This document shows positions 10,901 through 23,052 of a stretch of DNA of 64,000 nt, piece after piece. Under the pieces are notes generated by a model. That model made no database searches and had not been told where the DNA came from. It worked only from the letters and a program-made list of their open reading frames with translations. This DNA is from Populus alba (lineage: Eukaryota; Streptophyta; Magnoliopsida; Malpighiales; Salicaceae): NCBI RefSeq assembly GCF_005239225.2, contig NC_133288.1, positions 16,932,169 through 16,996,168 on the forward strand, written 5' to 3'. The translations under genes and the position numbers were made by a program. Within the stretch, counting starts at the first letter, position 1. The number at the start of each line of letters is the position of its first letter.

Positions 10901-13754
10901 CGTATAGACTGTAAAAGATTTGGTGCCATGTGCTTTTTCTTCACAATTTGCATTGATGATGTTGAACATACCCTGCAGAGAGAAGTATTTGTAAGTATTT
11001 CCTTGCCCATTTTAATTAAAGCTGCTTGGCTTTCTGATTGTGCACATATAGAGTTGAAACATTTGGTCATTCAAGGGCCCTCACGTAGCTTTTATCACTT
11101 GTCTTGTAATTGTCTAGACTGGAACATAAATGTTTGGTTCCTTGGACGTTATATATCTTGTGTTCCTAATTCTTAAAGAGCACATAATTTATGATACTAT
11201 AAAGAGCTGCATCAAATCCTCGTGTTTAATTGTTCTGTGTTTCATGAATTAAGAAGAAATTAAGTTCATCATCAACCTCATGTTTCCCTGCCCCTCGTGT
11301 GAGTCATCTTGCATGTGCAAAGAAGGCCATGAGGCTTGATTTGTTCATTAGGACCCTTCACAGGGCATGTTATGTCCCTGTTTCAACCTAATTAATAGGA
11401 CCATTCCTTCACAGGACCATGAGAAAAGCCTCAGAAGGAGTGGGCGAAAATGACAAGGCATCAATCTTCACCCAGCTCAAGCGACAACAATACAAGAAGA
11501 AGATGGCAATTGGATCCACCAGTTGCGTATGAAAATATTGACTGTATCTATATTCCTTTATGCCCACAGCACTGTATGATGGCAACTTCAACTATTTACT
11601 TTCCAATCGAGTTACATGACTTCACCAAAGTTTATGCCAACATATACACAATCTTTTTATACATAATATGTTAAAATATACAAGACGATAAGCATAGAAA
11701 GCAAAAGAGTATTGGAGCTGCCATAAGGACTCCATAATTCTTCCACTCCACCATGATCCAAGAACGCGCGTGGTCAGAAACATTAAAGGGTAACAATTTT
11801 AGTTTCTTTACTTGTATGATGATGAAGGGCTTTCTGTGCAATCTTAAGCAAACAACTTTTCCGCTGGGGGTACACTTTCACATTGTTTTGTCACACCTCA
11901 TAGAGAGTGAACTCCTGTCCACGTATCCAAACTATTTTTGAAATAATTACATTAGAGACTTTAAATACCTAATTGGTAGGCCTCTGCCCATAACTATCTC
12001 CTCCTCCTCCTCCTTCTTTACCAATTCTTCCTGCTTCCCCTGGCATTTTAGATTTCACAGGGGAATCTCATACACTCCGATATTCTCCCTTAACCGTAGT
12101 TATCTCTCTAGGCTTGATTCTCGTGTCAGTTTTATTTTCATTCGCTTGGTTGGATCGATGCGAAGTCAGGAATATGCTTTTGCTAGCATTTAATTGTTTG
12201 CTTGTGGGAGGCTAAGAGCTCCTACTTCGTACATGGTGACTGGTGAGTCCATGGTGTGATGAAACAAGTCCTCATCATGCATTATATACTGGTCTCTTGA
12301 CACATGAACTTCACCCTAACTTTTTAGCAGAGAGTAGAGACAGAATTAAAAGCACTGAAACGTTGAAACCACATCCATGTGACCACCATAGAAGAGACAG
12401 TGACTGGGACAAAGATAAGAACTTGCCTGACTACGTATGGACTGAATTGAAACACATCCCATCTACTGTGCTAGCAGATGATGGCTTCAAAGTGTTTTTT
12501 GGACCTTTCAGTCCATTTTCCTTAATATCTATTTTGGGAAAAGAAAAAACTTCCCTACTTGTTTATTCGTTTTCTTTCTTGCGATCACTTCCCCCTTCTC
12601 CTATGCTGTGGATGCTAGCTTGATGTAATGGATGTTGGGAAACAGCGTATACTAATCCAAAAACATTGAAAAACGTTGTGCTACACAAGCCATGTAATTT
12701 CTTAATTAGTAATCCATAGCTAGCTAGCTAGCTAGGCCATCATTCTTGATCAGGAAAATAGTGTTTCTGAAATAGACAGCACACAGCATATGCACCAAAA
12801 CAATCATCAAGACAAATAATGTTAGATATTGTCTCAATGAATATGCATCCAGAAAACATGGACCCCAGGAGCTTTTACAACGAATGATCATATATATATA
12901 TAACCACACTGGTGGAACGCTGGTTATCTGAAAATGGAAAAACAATGCTAGTTATAATGTAGACTTGTATTTCAATTAACAAGTAAAGAAAAGAAGAGTG
13001 GCCATGATTTGCAATCAGGCAAATAATACGTGGAAGGTAACCGTGGATCCAGTAACGTGGACCCAAAATGATCCTAACTTTTATCTTCTAGTTATTTTTT
13101 TTTTTGCACAACAACAACTTGTTTTGCAACTTGTATTATCAAGAAATCATAAGTTAATAATATGTAGACGGGCAAGAACGTTTAACAACGAGAATGCAAA
13201 TATAGGAGAGTTTATATTATGATGATCATGTGTTGTTTTATTCTATGAACTTTTCTTGACCTTGTGTGTTATTACTTAGTGACCCAATGTATTTATATAA
13301 CTCAATCACATGAAATTACCTTGTTTAGTGTAGAGTTGCAAAAACCATGTTGAGTAATGATGGAAAAGAATTATCTATACTGCATATGTAAAGTCGTGTT
13401 GGTGATGTATTGGAAGGTTAGGCTCTATAATAATTGGTGGGAAAGTTTGGCATCTATAGATGAATGGTAAAAAAGACTATTGTTATATTGATAAGGTGTG
13501 AAGTGTATTTTCATTGGTGGTAGTTATTGTAAATAAAACTTGGCGCCACACTAACCTCTTTGAGGTCATAACACTATAGTGTTAAGTGTGCCAATGCTAG
13601 GCTTCTTGGGCATTTGTGTGGGATTAGATTGAGGCCCATATATGATTTGTTATTGAAGGCCTAAAACTAGGAAACAACCAAGTTGTTCATTTGAGTTATT
13701 AGTGAATATGCTCTATAACTAATCAGTTGGTTATACATAATAACACTAATTTTA
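10901..13754. other. Intergenic region without a supportable gene
   Basis: The longest open frame (12243-12623, +) starts at a GTG, has no ATG until its last few codons and no family motif, so I do not call it. A CT-rich patch at about 11998-12025 and a run of four TAGC units near 12717-12735 are the only notable low-complexity features. Other short frames look random. Confidence 0.45.
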
Positions 13755-13771
13755 CACTACCAGAAACTCGC
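13755..13771 (+). repeat. Left terminal inverted repeat of the CACTA element
   Basis: This is the CACTACCAGAAA terminus characteristic of plant CACTA elements. The three bases to its left are TTA. Confidence 0.85.
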
Positions 13772-13774
13772 TAA

Positions 13775-14225
13775 ATACCAACGGAATCCCCGACGGCATA
13801 TTTCTGTCGGTATTTTTCGGTCGAAATTACCGACAGAATATTTTCGTCCGTAATTCGGTCGGTAAACCGTCGGTAATTACCGACCGAATTACGGACATAA
13901 AGTTCAGAATTAATGAAAAAAGGGCGGGTACCTGAGGTGGAGGTTTTGGCGGATGATTTTTCCAACAGAATCACCGATGGATTCAAAACCTGGGACCTGT
14001 ACGGGTGACATGACCGGTTCACCGTCACAAATACCGACGGAATCACCGACGGATTTGAATGCCAGATCCATACGGGTGAAGTGACAGGTGCACCGTCAAA
14101 AAATACCGACGGAATCACCGAGGGATTTAAAAAAGCAGGTCCGTGTGGTGACGTGTCGATTCCCCGTCACAATTAGCGACGGAGTCACTGACGGAATAAA
14201 ACCGTCGATGAGTCCGTCGGAAAAA
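13775..14225. repeat. Left subterminal repeat field
   Basis: Many copies of short motifs based on ACCGACGGAAT and its complement occur in both orientations, often as small hairpins (for example ACCGACAGAAT / ATTTCTGTCGGT). In characterised CACTA elements such subterminal motifs bind the small TNPA-type protein that brings the ends together. Confidence 0.8.
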
Positions 14226-14721
14226 GTGAATATATGGCCGCCCTGCCGACACTCTCCTCCCCCATTTCTCCTTCTTCTTCCTCTCCCCATCTGCAAATAA
14301 CTAGCCCCCCCTCGCCCCCAAACAAAAATCTTTCTCATCTCAGCAGTTGTATTTCTTGAAGTTTTGTGGTCACAGCATCCGTGTTCTGATTTACTGACGG
14401 ATTTTATTAATTTTTGTAAGTAATTCTATCTTTTTAAATTTTAACATTTAAATGTCAATTTTATTGTTTTTTTAGTATATGTATTTTTATTAGTAGAAGT
14501 ACATGTTTTATTGTTATTTCTCAAACAAACTTGTAGTTTATGAATGTATAATTTTATACCTGTTATGATTTGTTTTAGATTTTGTAAGATTGTATTTGTT
14601 TGTAAATTGTTAAAACTTTGTGGAATTACCAAATTACATGTTATGTTTTGAAATAATTAATAGCTTGCTTAATGGGTCATTTTTAAGTTTTATCGATGGT
14701 ATTGCAGAGTGGTAATTTCTG

Positions 14722-14725
<4 letters not shown>

Positions 14726-14752
<27 letters not shown>
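14726..14752. repeat. (TA)n microsatellite
   Basis: A simple TA dinucleotide run of about 27 bases in the leader of the transposase gene. Confidence 0.8.
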
Positions 14753-14757
<5 letters not shown>

Positions 14758-14924
14758 ATGGACGTTGATAAATGATAATGAATATTTAATATTTATGAGA
14801 AGTTGTGATTGGTTTGTTGGATAATCTCGAGGTAAAGTAATATATTTACAGGTTTATTTACCTAACTTAGTTAATTAATATATACATGATGTCATCATAA
14901 TTTTATAGAGGTTTGATAGAAGTC

Positions 14925-17900
14925 ATGGATGATCGTTCATGGATGTATCTAGATTCACCCCAAGGATTGCGGAGGATGGATTATTGTAACGGGGTTCAGG
15001 GTTTTATTAATTTCACAACATCTATTCCAGAAATTTTACTGGAGGCGGTATTAGGTGTCCATGCAGGAAGTGTCAAAATAAAAAGTATTTGCATCCAGAT
15101 TCTGTAATGATGCATCTTCTACACAAAGGGTTTGTGGAGGATTACTAGTGTTGGTATGCACATGGAGAGGTATTTGTTAGTAATAGGAGAATGAGAGAAA
15201 TGGTGGTTGGGTCAACTTTTAGTGCTAGCAACGTGCATGAAGCGACAAATGACAACACTAATCCTTACAGAAACATGGTTATGGATGCAATGAAAATGAA
15301 TTAAGGTAATGTCAGTCAATGTCCAATCATAGAAGAAGAACCTAATACAGAGGCAGCTAGGTTTTTTGATTTGTTGAAAGATTCTGACGAACCATTATGG
15401 GATGGCTGCACATACCACAATAAATTGTCGGCCGTGGCACAGGTGTTCACCATCAAGTCAGATCACGGGCTGAGTGAGGCCGGGTATGATAAAATTATTG
15501 ATTGGGCAAGAAGCATTTTACCTGAAGGGAACAGGCTCAAAGAGAACTTCTATGCTGCGAAGTCCATGATGAAACCCCTCGGTTTAGGATACCATAAAAT
15601 TGACATGTGCCCTAACTTCTGCATGTTATACTACCTTGAAAATGCTGAGATGAGCGAGTGTATGACATGCGGGCATTCGCGTTACAAACCCAGAACTGGC
15701 AGGGGAAAGACTCTAGTGGCGTATAAAAAACTTAGATATTTCCCAATCACACCTAGACTGCAGAGGTCATTCATGTCACGAAGGACTGCTGAGCACATGA
15801 CATGGCACCAAACACATGATGCGGTTGATGGTGTGATGGTGCATCCTTCTGACGGTGAAGCGTGGAAACGCTTTAACAGTGTGCATCCTGATTTTTCAGC
15901 TGAATCAAGGAATGTCCGTCTTGGGTTGTGTACAGACGGATTCAACCCATTTGGGTCATTTGCTGCTCCCTATTCTTGTTGGCTGGTCATACTCACAATT
16001 AATAACTTGCCACCGGGAATGTGTATGAGGCCGGAGTTCATGTTTTTTTCTACTGTCATACCCGGTCCAAGCAATCCGGGGTGGAATATAGATGTTTGTC
16101 TTCGACCGTTGATTGATGAGCTGGCGTAGTTGTGGTCCTCTAAAGCTCTGACTTATGATATATCGAGGAAACAGAATTTCCTTATGAGGGCGGCTTTGAT
16201 GTGAACTATCAATGATTTTCCAGCTTATGGAATGCTTTCTGGTTGGAGCACACATGGGAAACTCGCATGTCCATACTGCATGGAAAACAACAAGGCATTC
16301 ACGCTAGCAAACGGAGGTAAAACTTCTTTTTTTGACTGTCACCGTCGCTTGTTGCCACTTAATCACAGGTTCAGAAAGAACATAAAAGATTTCTTTGTTG
16401 GCAGAGTTGAAAAAGATGTTGCATCCCCGCGTCTTTCTGGTGAAGAATTGCATCATGTTGTATCAGAGTACGGTGACATTATGTTTGGCGTTCAATCAAG
16501 TAAGCAAAAGTTTCCTGGTTTTGGTTTGACCCATAATTGGGTAAAGCAGAGTATCTTTTGGGAGCTTCCTTATTGGAAGACCAATCTTTTCCGCCATAAC
16601 CTTGACGTCATGCACATCGAAAAAAACATGTTTGAGAATATTTTCAACACCGTCATGGATGTGAAGGGGAAGACAAAGGATAACATCAAGTCTAGATTGG
16701 ATATAGCTTTATACTATAACCGTAAAAATATGGAGTTGGTTTATGAGGAGTCACGGGTCGCAAAACCAAGGGCAAGCTTCGTGTTAGAGAAAAACGCACA
16801 ACTGCTAGTCTACAAATGACTTAAGAGTCTGCGTTTTCCGGATGGACATGCATCGAACATATCAAGGCTTGTTAACATAGAGGACTGCAGATTGTATGGA
16901 ATGAAGAGTCATGACTGCCACGTGTTTATGCAAACACTCATCCCATTAGCTTTTCGTGATTTGTTGCCAAAGGGAATATGGGATGCATTGACGGAGATCA
17001 GTCATTTCTTCAGAGATATATGCTCCAGCAAGTTGAATGTTGAGCACATTGAGAGGCTTTAAACGAATATCATCGAGACACTATGCAAACTTGAGATGAT
17101 ATTCCCTCCTTCATTTTTTGACTCAATAGAGCATCTCCCTATACATCTACCGTTCGAGGCAAAAGCTGGAGGACCGGTCCAGTATAGATGGATGTACCCA
17201 TTCGAACGGTGAGGTATTACAGTTGCAATGGAATTCATATCTAAAAGTTTTTTCTATGTTTTTCTTAATTGGAAATACTTGAATTGTAATTCAATGCAGG
17301 TACTTGTTTTATCTCAAGAAAAATGTTAAGAACAAGGCGCATGTTGAGGCTTCGATATGTGAGGCCTATATTGTTGAAGAGATATCAACATTTATCTCGT
17401 ATTATTTCGAACCTCATATGAGAACAAGAATCAATCGTGTTCCACGGCATGACGATGGCGGTGAAGTGCCTTCCAGTGGGAACTTGTCAATATTCTCCAA
17501 TACTGGACGACTCACACCTAAAAATGCCGTACGAGGAAGATATTTTTCGGAAATAGAATTCAAACAAGCACACAACTATGTTCTATTTAACTGTGATGAG
17601 CTGAGACCATTTATTCAGTAAGTTTATATATGTGTAATACTAATTAAACTTTGTCAGTCAAATATTGGCAATTATATATTGTGAAATCATACACTCATTA
17701 TCACTTGCAGGCAACATCGATAATATTTGCTCTCCAATAACTCGCAGCTAACCAACTCCCAGATCTTTCAATTACAAGATGAACAATTTACCACATGGTT
17801 CAGAACACATGTAAGCACTATCACAAACTCATTCTAACTTGCAAAATTACTGTACGTATGCATGCCATTACGAGATTCTCGTTCATTTATCGTTTATTGA

Positions 17901-18695
17901 TGTACATTACATGTATACAAGGTTTATCAAATAGGAAGAAGTGCGTCTAAGTCATTGTCTTCACTAAGCCTCGGGCCTGAAAGAAAAGTTAAGTGCTACA
18001 ACGTGTATTTTGTCAATGGATATGTTTTCCATACTGAAGAATACGGGCAAGGAAGAAAGACATACAACTGCGGTGTTTGTGTTAAAGGATCCATAAGTAG
18101 TGAGTTAGAAATTGACTACTATGGTAGATTAGAAGAGGTTGTCAAACTACAATATCATAGCGAGCAGAATACAGTGTTTTTATTCAAATGCTATTGGTAT
18201 GACAAGATGGACAGATGAATCAGAGTTGATACGCACCATGGTCTGGTTGAAATCAACTCAAAAGCTAGACTCCGCAACATAAATGATGTCTTTGTTTTTG
18301 TAAAGCAATGTCAACAAGTTTATTACACATACACCCCTTCATTTAGAAAGGATCGATCAAAAGTTGATTGGTTGTCCGTTTTAAAAACGAAACCACGGGG
18401 TCGTGTCAAGGTTGTTCAGGATGAGAACGAAGAAACAAGTGTGTGGGATGAAGTCTTTCAAGTTAGTGAGTTGGTTGAACCATATCGAGTTGCTCCTTCG
18501 ATTGAATTGGAAGAAAATTCAAATTTTCGTGTTTCCGATGATAGTCTTGTTTATGTTGACGTAGAGGAGTTGAACGTTGTTTTGAGCTCTAGCGGACAAG
18601 AAAATGTTGATGAAGAAGATGATATCCATATTGAAGATTGCGATGAAGGTGATGACTATTCAATTGATGACGAAGAAGAAGAAAATTCTGACTAA
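14925..18695 (+). pseudogene. TNP2-type CACTA transposase, broken
   Basis: This is the transposase that cuts and joins CACTA ends. The N-terminal transposase-associated domain starts at MDDRSWMYLDSPQGLRR (14925). After a frameshift near 15030 it continues in another frame with a CPCRKC motif, and meets a stop near 15147. The TNP2 core follows (15371-16129, then 16232-16819), with CTDGFNPFG and HNLDVMHIEKN, both hallmark motifs of the family. A DUF4218-like region spans about 16985-17620, interrupted by an intron at 17209-17299 with GT/AG ends that preserves the frame. A DUF4216-like region and an acidic tail occupy 17955-18695. In-frame stops occur at 15302, 16127, 16201, 16819, 17059 and 18216. 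Most of them read as former CAA/CAG or TGG codons. The protein is non-functional as it stands. Confidence 0.85.
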
Positions 18696-18889
18696 CTATC
18701 AAAACGAAGCCCTGTGTAAAACCCTTTTCTTAATGTAATTTACATTATGGATGATATATTTTGAAACATGAAATATATATTTATTGTTTAAGCACTGTTG
18801 CTATTGTTTTGTGCGATGGACAATTTATCATTGCATTTTTTACAGGAAGGTAAATAGAAAATACAAACACAACACCTCTTGTACATTGA

Positions 18890-19390
18890 ACAATCACCGA
18901 CGTCCATACCGACGGACAGCCGTCCGTCGGCATCTCACAGAGAGTTCAAAAATAATTACATCAAAATGCCACAATCACCGACGTCCATACCGACGAACAG
19001 TCGTCCGTCGGCATCTCATAAAGAGTTCGAAAATAATTACACCGAAATGCCACAATCACCGACATCCATACCGATGATGTTATCGACGTCCATACCGATG
19101 GACAACCGTCTGTCGGCATCTCATAGAGAGTTTGAAAATAATAACACCGAAATGCTACAATCATCGACGTCCATACCGACGGACAGTCGTCCATCGGCAT
19201 CTCACAGAGTGTTCAAAAATAATTACACCGAAATGCCACAATCACCGACGTCCATACCGACGGACATTTGTCCGTCGGCATATCACAGAGAGTTTGAAAA
19301 TAATTACACCAAAATGCCACAATCACTGACATCCATACAAACGAAGTTATCGACGTCCATACCGACGGAATTCATCCGTGGGTAAGTTGT
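18890..19390 (+). repeat. 81-bp tandem repeat array inside the CACTA element
   Basis: About six units with a period near 81 bases are present. Each contains CACCGACGTCCATACCGACG, then GTCCGTCGGCATCTCA, then AATAATTACACCGAAATGCC. The array contains inverted pairs (CCGACGGAC with GTCCGTCGG), the same core as the subterminal repeats. Open frames across it on both strands are by-products of the 81-base (multiple of three) period, not genes. One unit is shortened near 19075-19100. The motif continues more loosely to about 19620. Confidence 0.8.
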
Positions 19391-20710
19391 CGGTGGGCAA
19401 ATTTTACCGACAAAAATACCGATGGAATGCGCGAATTCCAAAGGGTGTGAATTGAATGCACCTCTAACTGTGTCATATTACCGACGGAATCACCGACGGA
19501 CCGCGAAAAATTTGGAGGGCAATTAAAAAATTCGGTGCGAAATTCAAAACTTACCGACGAATTGTTGACCTATTACTGATGGATTTAAAAAATTAATAAT
19601 ATTTTTTTAATATCCGTCGGTAAATCTGCCATATAACCTATAACTTCCAGCGCCCGCTGCTTCACCTCATTTTTTCTTCTCCTCCGCTGCCCTATAATTT
19701 TCAGTTTTTTGCTCTCAATCCTTCAAGGCTTTCACCTTGAATCTCTTGCAAGATTTGAATAAAGGTATGTGGTTTTTTCTATTTTATTTTATTTTATTTT
19801 ATTTTATTTTTGTTATTTTGTTGTTTTGGTGTATTTTTTGCAATCTAGATAAAGTTTTGAATTGGACATATTATTAAGGTATGTATATTTCATTTCTTTT
19901 CTTGATGTCGGTTTTTTTTTTGAATTTTGTGAATATTTTTTATTGTTGTGTTGTTATAATTGGTATTAGTTAATTTATTGAATATTTGTTGTTAAAGTTG
20001 AATTTAACTTAGAATTAGTAATTGACTATGTTAGAATAATTAGTAATTTTACTCTATTATTGCATGATTTGTATTTAATTATTTCCATTGATTTTAATTG
20101 TTAGTCTATATATATTTTTTAATTTATTGAATATAATTTATTTTTGTATTGCCATATATAATTATTGATTAATTTGTTGAATTAATATTGTTAATGTTGA
20201 ATTTACCTTAGAATTAGTAATTGCATTTGTTGGAATAATTAGTAATTGCATATGTTTTTAATTGTTAGTTTATATTTTTTTTTTAAATTTATTGAATATA
20301 TTTTATTTTTCTATTGCCATAATGAATATTTAATAATTTGTTGAATTAATATTGTTAATGTTGAATTTATCTTAGATTTAGTAATTGAATATGTTGGAAG
20401 AATTATTAATTTTACTCTAACTTGATGATTTGTGTTTAATTGTTTCTATTTATTTTGAATTTATAGTTTTGTTGTATTGACATAATTATTGAATAATTTG
20501 TTGAATTGTAATTGTTAATGTAGAATTTACTTTAGGATTAGTAATTGAATATGTTGGAATAATTAGTATAGATTGGGTCAATTTGTTGTGGCTATTGTTA
20601 ATATTTATAGGTTTGTGGATTTGGGTAGTATCCAAGTATAGGAGAGGTGCTGTCGAATTTTTTTTAACATTTCAATTGAATTATATAATTATTTATATAA
20701 AATTGGTTAG

Positions 20711-22411
20711 ATGCAGAGAATGAAAACTAGAGCTGCACGTACGGTCGCATCTAGTTTGTCTAGCAGCGATGAAGACATTTCCTTAGGTGCCTCTCAAGAA
20801 GAGGCACCTACACCACTTGCGCCGTTAGCTGGTGCTGCCTCTTTCAGCGATGTTTCACGTCACAGAAGTGGAATGCCTTCGCAGCGGAATCGATGGACCC
20901 GCAAGTACGAGGCACAATGGAAGGACGATCTTTCAATGTAAGTTTGTTAAGGTTTTATTTTTTTAAAAAAAACAAATTTAAAACAAATTTATGAAGTCAC
21001 TATTTAATTAATTTCAATTCTTTTCAGGTTCACAAACATTGAGGCTGCCCGAGTAATATCATCGGCGTTTAAAGCGTCGGTGGAGATTTTATTTTTTCAA
21101 TGGAGTCAGATATCCAGGTATCCTGAATGGATGCCTCAAATCAATCCATGGTTTTCCAAATTTGAGGTTCGTGTTAATATATAATTTTCATCTTATTTCT
21201 AATAAATTCTTAATATAATTGCAAATAAATTATTAACATGTTTAAAAATTATTTTTTATACACAGAATCGATTCTGCTGGAACGACGAACACAACGATGT
21301 TGTGAGGAGGGTGTGGGAAAATTACGCGGCAACTAGGTAACATCGAAAACAATACAACTTTTTTTTACAAAAAAATTTATGTTTCGAAATGTAATTTTTG
21401 ATTGCGTTAAGTAGGTTGCGTGATTTTTGGTATGAAGCCCAAAAAAAGGCAAAAAAAACTGCGAGGGATAGGGGGTTCCAAGGCTGGAACGATGTTGCGG
21501 TTTGGAGGGATTTCAAACCGATATACATTCCGGAGGATATATGGCTGCACTATCTTGAGCACGTGACGTCTGAGCGGTTCACACGACGCTCACAGTCCGG
21601 TGCTGGCAACCGGAATCGGCCAATTCATGGCTCAGTGACAACGCACACCGGTAGCTCTGTTCCGTTTGCTGCACATGCGAAACGGATGGTAAGATTAATT
21701 TAAATGAAATATATCATTCAATTAATTTGTTGTTAATAAATTTTTTTCATTATAGGCTACGTCTCTTGGACGTGAGCCGAGCCCTATGGAGCTGTTTGTG
21801 GAGACGCACGTGCGGAGTCAAGATCGCCAAAAAGGGGTGCAACAGTTCGTTGACAGCCACTCTCAACATTTTGTGGTATGTTTATTCATCCATTTTATTT
21901 TGTAAGTTATTATTATGTTTATTGAATTGAATATGATGATTACTTTTTTTTTATTATTTTTTATTTTCAGGAGACCTATAATAATCGGTTGAGGGAGACA
22001 TACGGGGACGATCCTTCGACCCATCCGGAATTCGATCTAGATTTGTGGATGGAGGCTGGATCGTCAGGTGGACCCGATAAGAATCGGGTTTACGGGCTCT
22101 CCAACACTAGGGCCTACAACTTGCGGACGACTCGTACTGCTTCAACCGTCGGGAGCTCCCAATCAATATCGAGCTCCCAATCTAAGGAGTTCATGGCCTT
22201 GAAGCAAAGGTGCGATCACCTATCAGAGGTGTACACAAAACTCAACGAACAATACACAGCAGAATCTGCACAACAAAGAGCGGCCTATGAAGAGCTTCGT
22301 CAAATGGTCATAAACATGTCACAAGGTGGAACATGTGCACCCAATCCAAGTTGGCCGCATAATAGCCAGCCTCCTCCTCCTCCTGATCCTCCTCATCCTC
22401 CTTTATATTAA
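20711..22411 (+). CDS. Second En/Spm-family transposon protein (Transposase_24-like), six exons, intact
   Basis: This is the accessory gene of the CACTA element, of the plant Ptta/En/Spm (Transposase_24-like) family. Exons are 20711-20937, 21028-21166, 21266-21336, 21415-21688, 21756-21875 and 21971-22411. Every junction has GT/AG ends and preserves the frame. The product is about 423 residues: a Ser/Glu-rich N terminus, then a conserved central part with SQISRYPEWMPQINPWF, DFWYEAQKKAKKTARDRGF and GREPSPMELFVETHV. A Gln/Glu-rich, probably coiled-coil segment follows, and the C terminus is proline-rich. In related elements such proteins are thought to work with TNP2, probably by binding subterminal repeats. 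Unlike the neighbouring transposase it has no stop or frameshift that I can see. The ATG at 20711 follows a TTAG that could be a 5' leader splice acceptor. Confidence 0.75.
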
Positions 22412-22629
22412 TTTTTGATAAACATTATTTACATTTAAAATTTCATTTAATGTTTTTTTGAAACATTTCATTTTGTAATGAATATTATTTATCTTTCATT
22501 TTTTGTTTTTGATACTTAATATAAATTTTATCTGCATAATTGGTTTTTATTACCATTAATTTATATCATTTTATATTATGTACTTCTAAATAATTATATA
22601 AAAAAATAAAAAAAAATAAAATTAGAAAG

Positions 22630-22935
22630 GGATTTACTGACGGAATACATCCGTCGGCATTAGACAGTAGCCGCGACCATCACTGACAAATTTCCAGACG
22701 GATAAATTCGGTCGGTGTTTTCATGACTCACCAACAGATTTACCGACGGAATTAATCCGTCGGTAAGGTATAATACCGATGAATTTACAGACGGTATATT
22801 CTGTCGGTATTTCAACAATTCACCGACTAAGTTACCGACGGAAAGTAACTGTCGGTGAATTGTGATATCACCGACGGAATAACAATCCGTCGGTATTATT
22901 GAAGCGGGATTTTTTTTTTGGCGCGCAAATTCCGT
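22630..22935. repeat. Right subterminal repeat field
   Basis: This is the same ACCGACGGAAT/ATCCGTCGGT motif family as the left end, in both orientations, for example at 22741-22770 and 22868-22893. It ends abruptly in AAATTCCGTC at 22926-22935 where the terminal inverted repeat should follow. Confidence 0.8.
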
Positions 22936-23047
22936 CTATAAAGATAAAGTCTATTGGATAAAAATACTTTGCATATGAAATTATAAAGTTGTTATAATTA
23001 TGAGATTTCTATTGTATAAAAGTATTTTTCCTAAATGTTTCTGGTCA
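22936..23047. other. Spacer between the CACTA remnant and Athila-like copy A
   Basis: AT-rich, with two similar stretches (CTATTGGATAAAAATACTTT near 22951 and CTATTGTATAAAAGTATTTT near 23009). TTTCTGGT at 23038-23045 resembles eight bases of a CACTA right terminus but lacks the final AGTG. Confidence 0.4.
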
Positions 23048-23052
23048 ATATT
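23048..23052. repeat. Target-site duplication of copy A, left (ATATT)
   Basis: ATATT directly precedes the TG of the left LTR and is repeated exactly at 34916-34920 after the CA of the right LTR. Confidence 0.9.

Larger units (their letters stand above)
13755..22935 (+). mobile_element. CACTA (En/Spm-like) DNA transposon, right end truncated
   Basis: The left end begins CACTACCAGAAACTCGC, the classic CACTA terminal sequence, followed by a dense field of ACCGACGGAAT / ATTCCGTCGGT subterminal repeats. It carries the two expected genes in order: a TNP2-type transposase (14925-18695) and a second En/Spm-family protein gene (20711-22411). A second field of the same subterminal repeats fills 22630-22935. 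The matching right terminal inverted repeat (ending in GTAGTG) is absent: the sequence leaves the repeat pattern at about 22935. A weak TTTCTGGT at 23038-23045 is the only trace. The right boundary is therefore approximate and no target-site duplication can be given. Confidence 0.85.

Noticed and set aside
12243..12623. 126-codon open frame before the CACTA element
   Set aside because: It starts at GTG, has no useful ATG, no motif, and ends in a hydrophobic tail of random appearance.
18784..19385. Overlapping open frames on both strands rich in repeated peptides
   Set aside because: They follow from the 81-bp tandem repeat, whose period is a multiple of three and lacks stops; no start context or family similarity.
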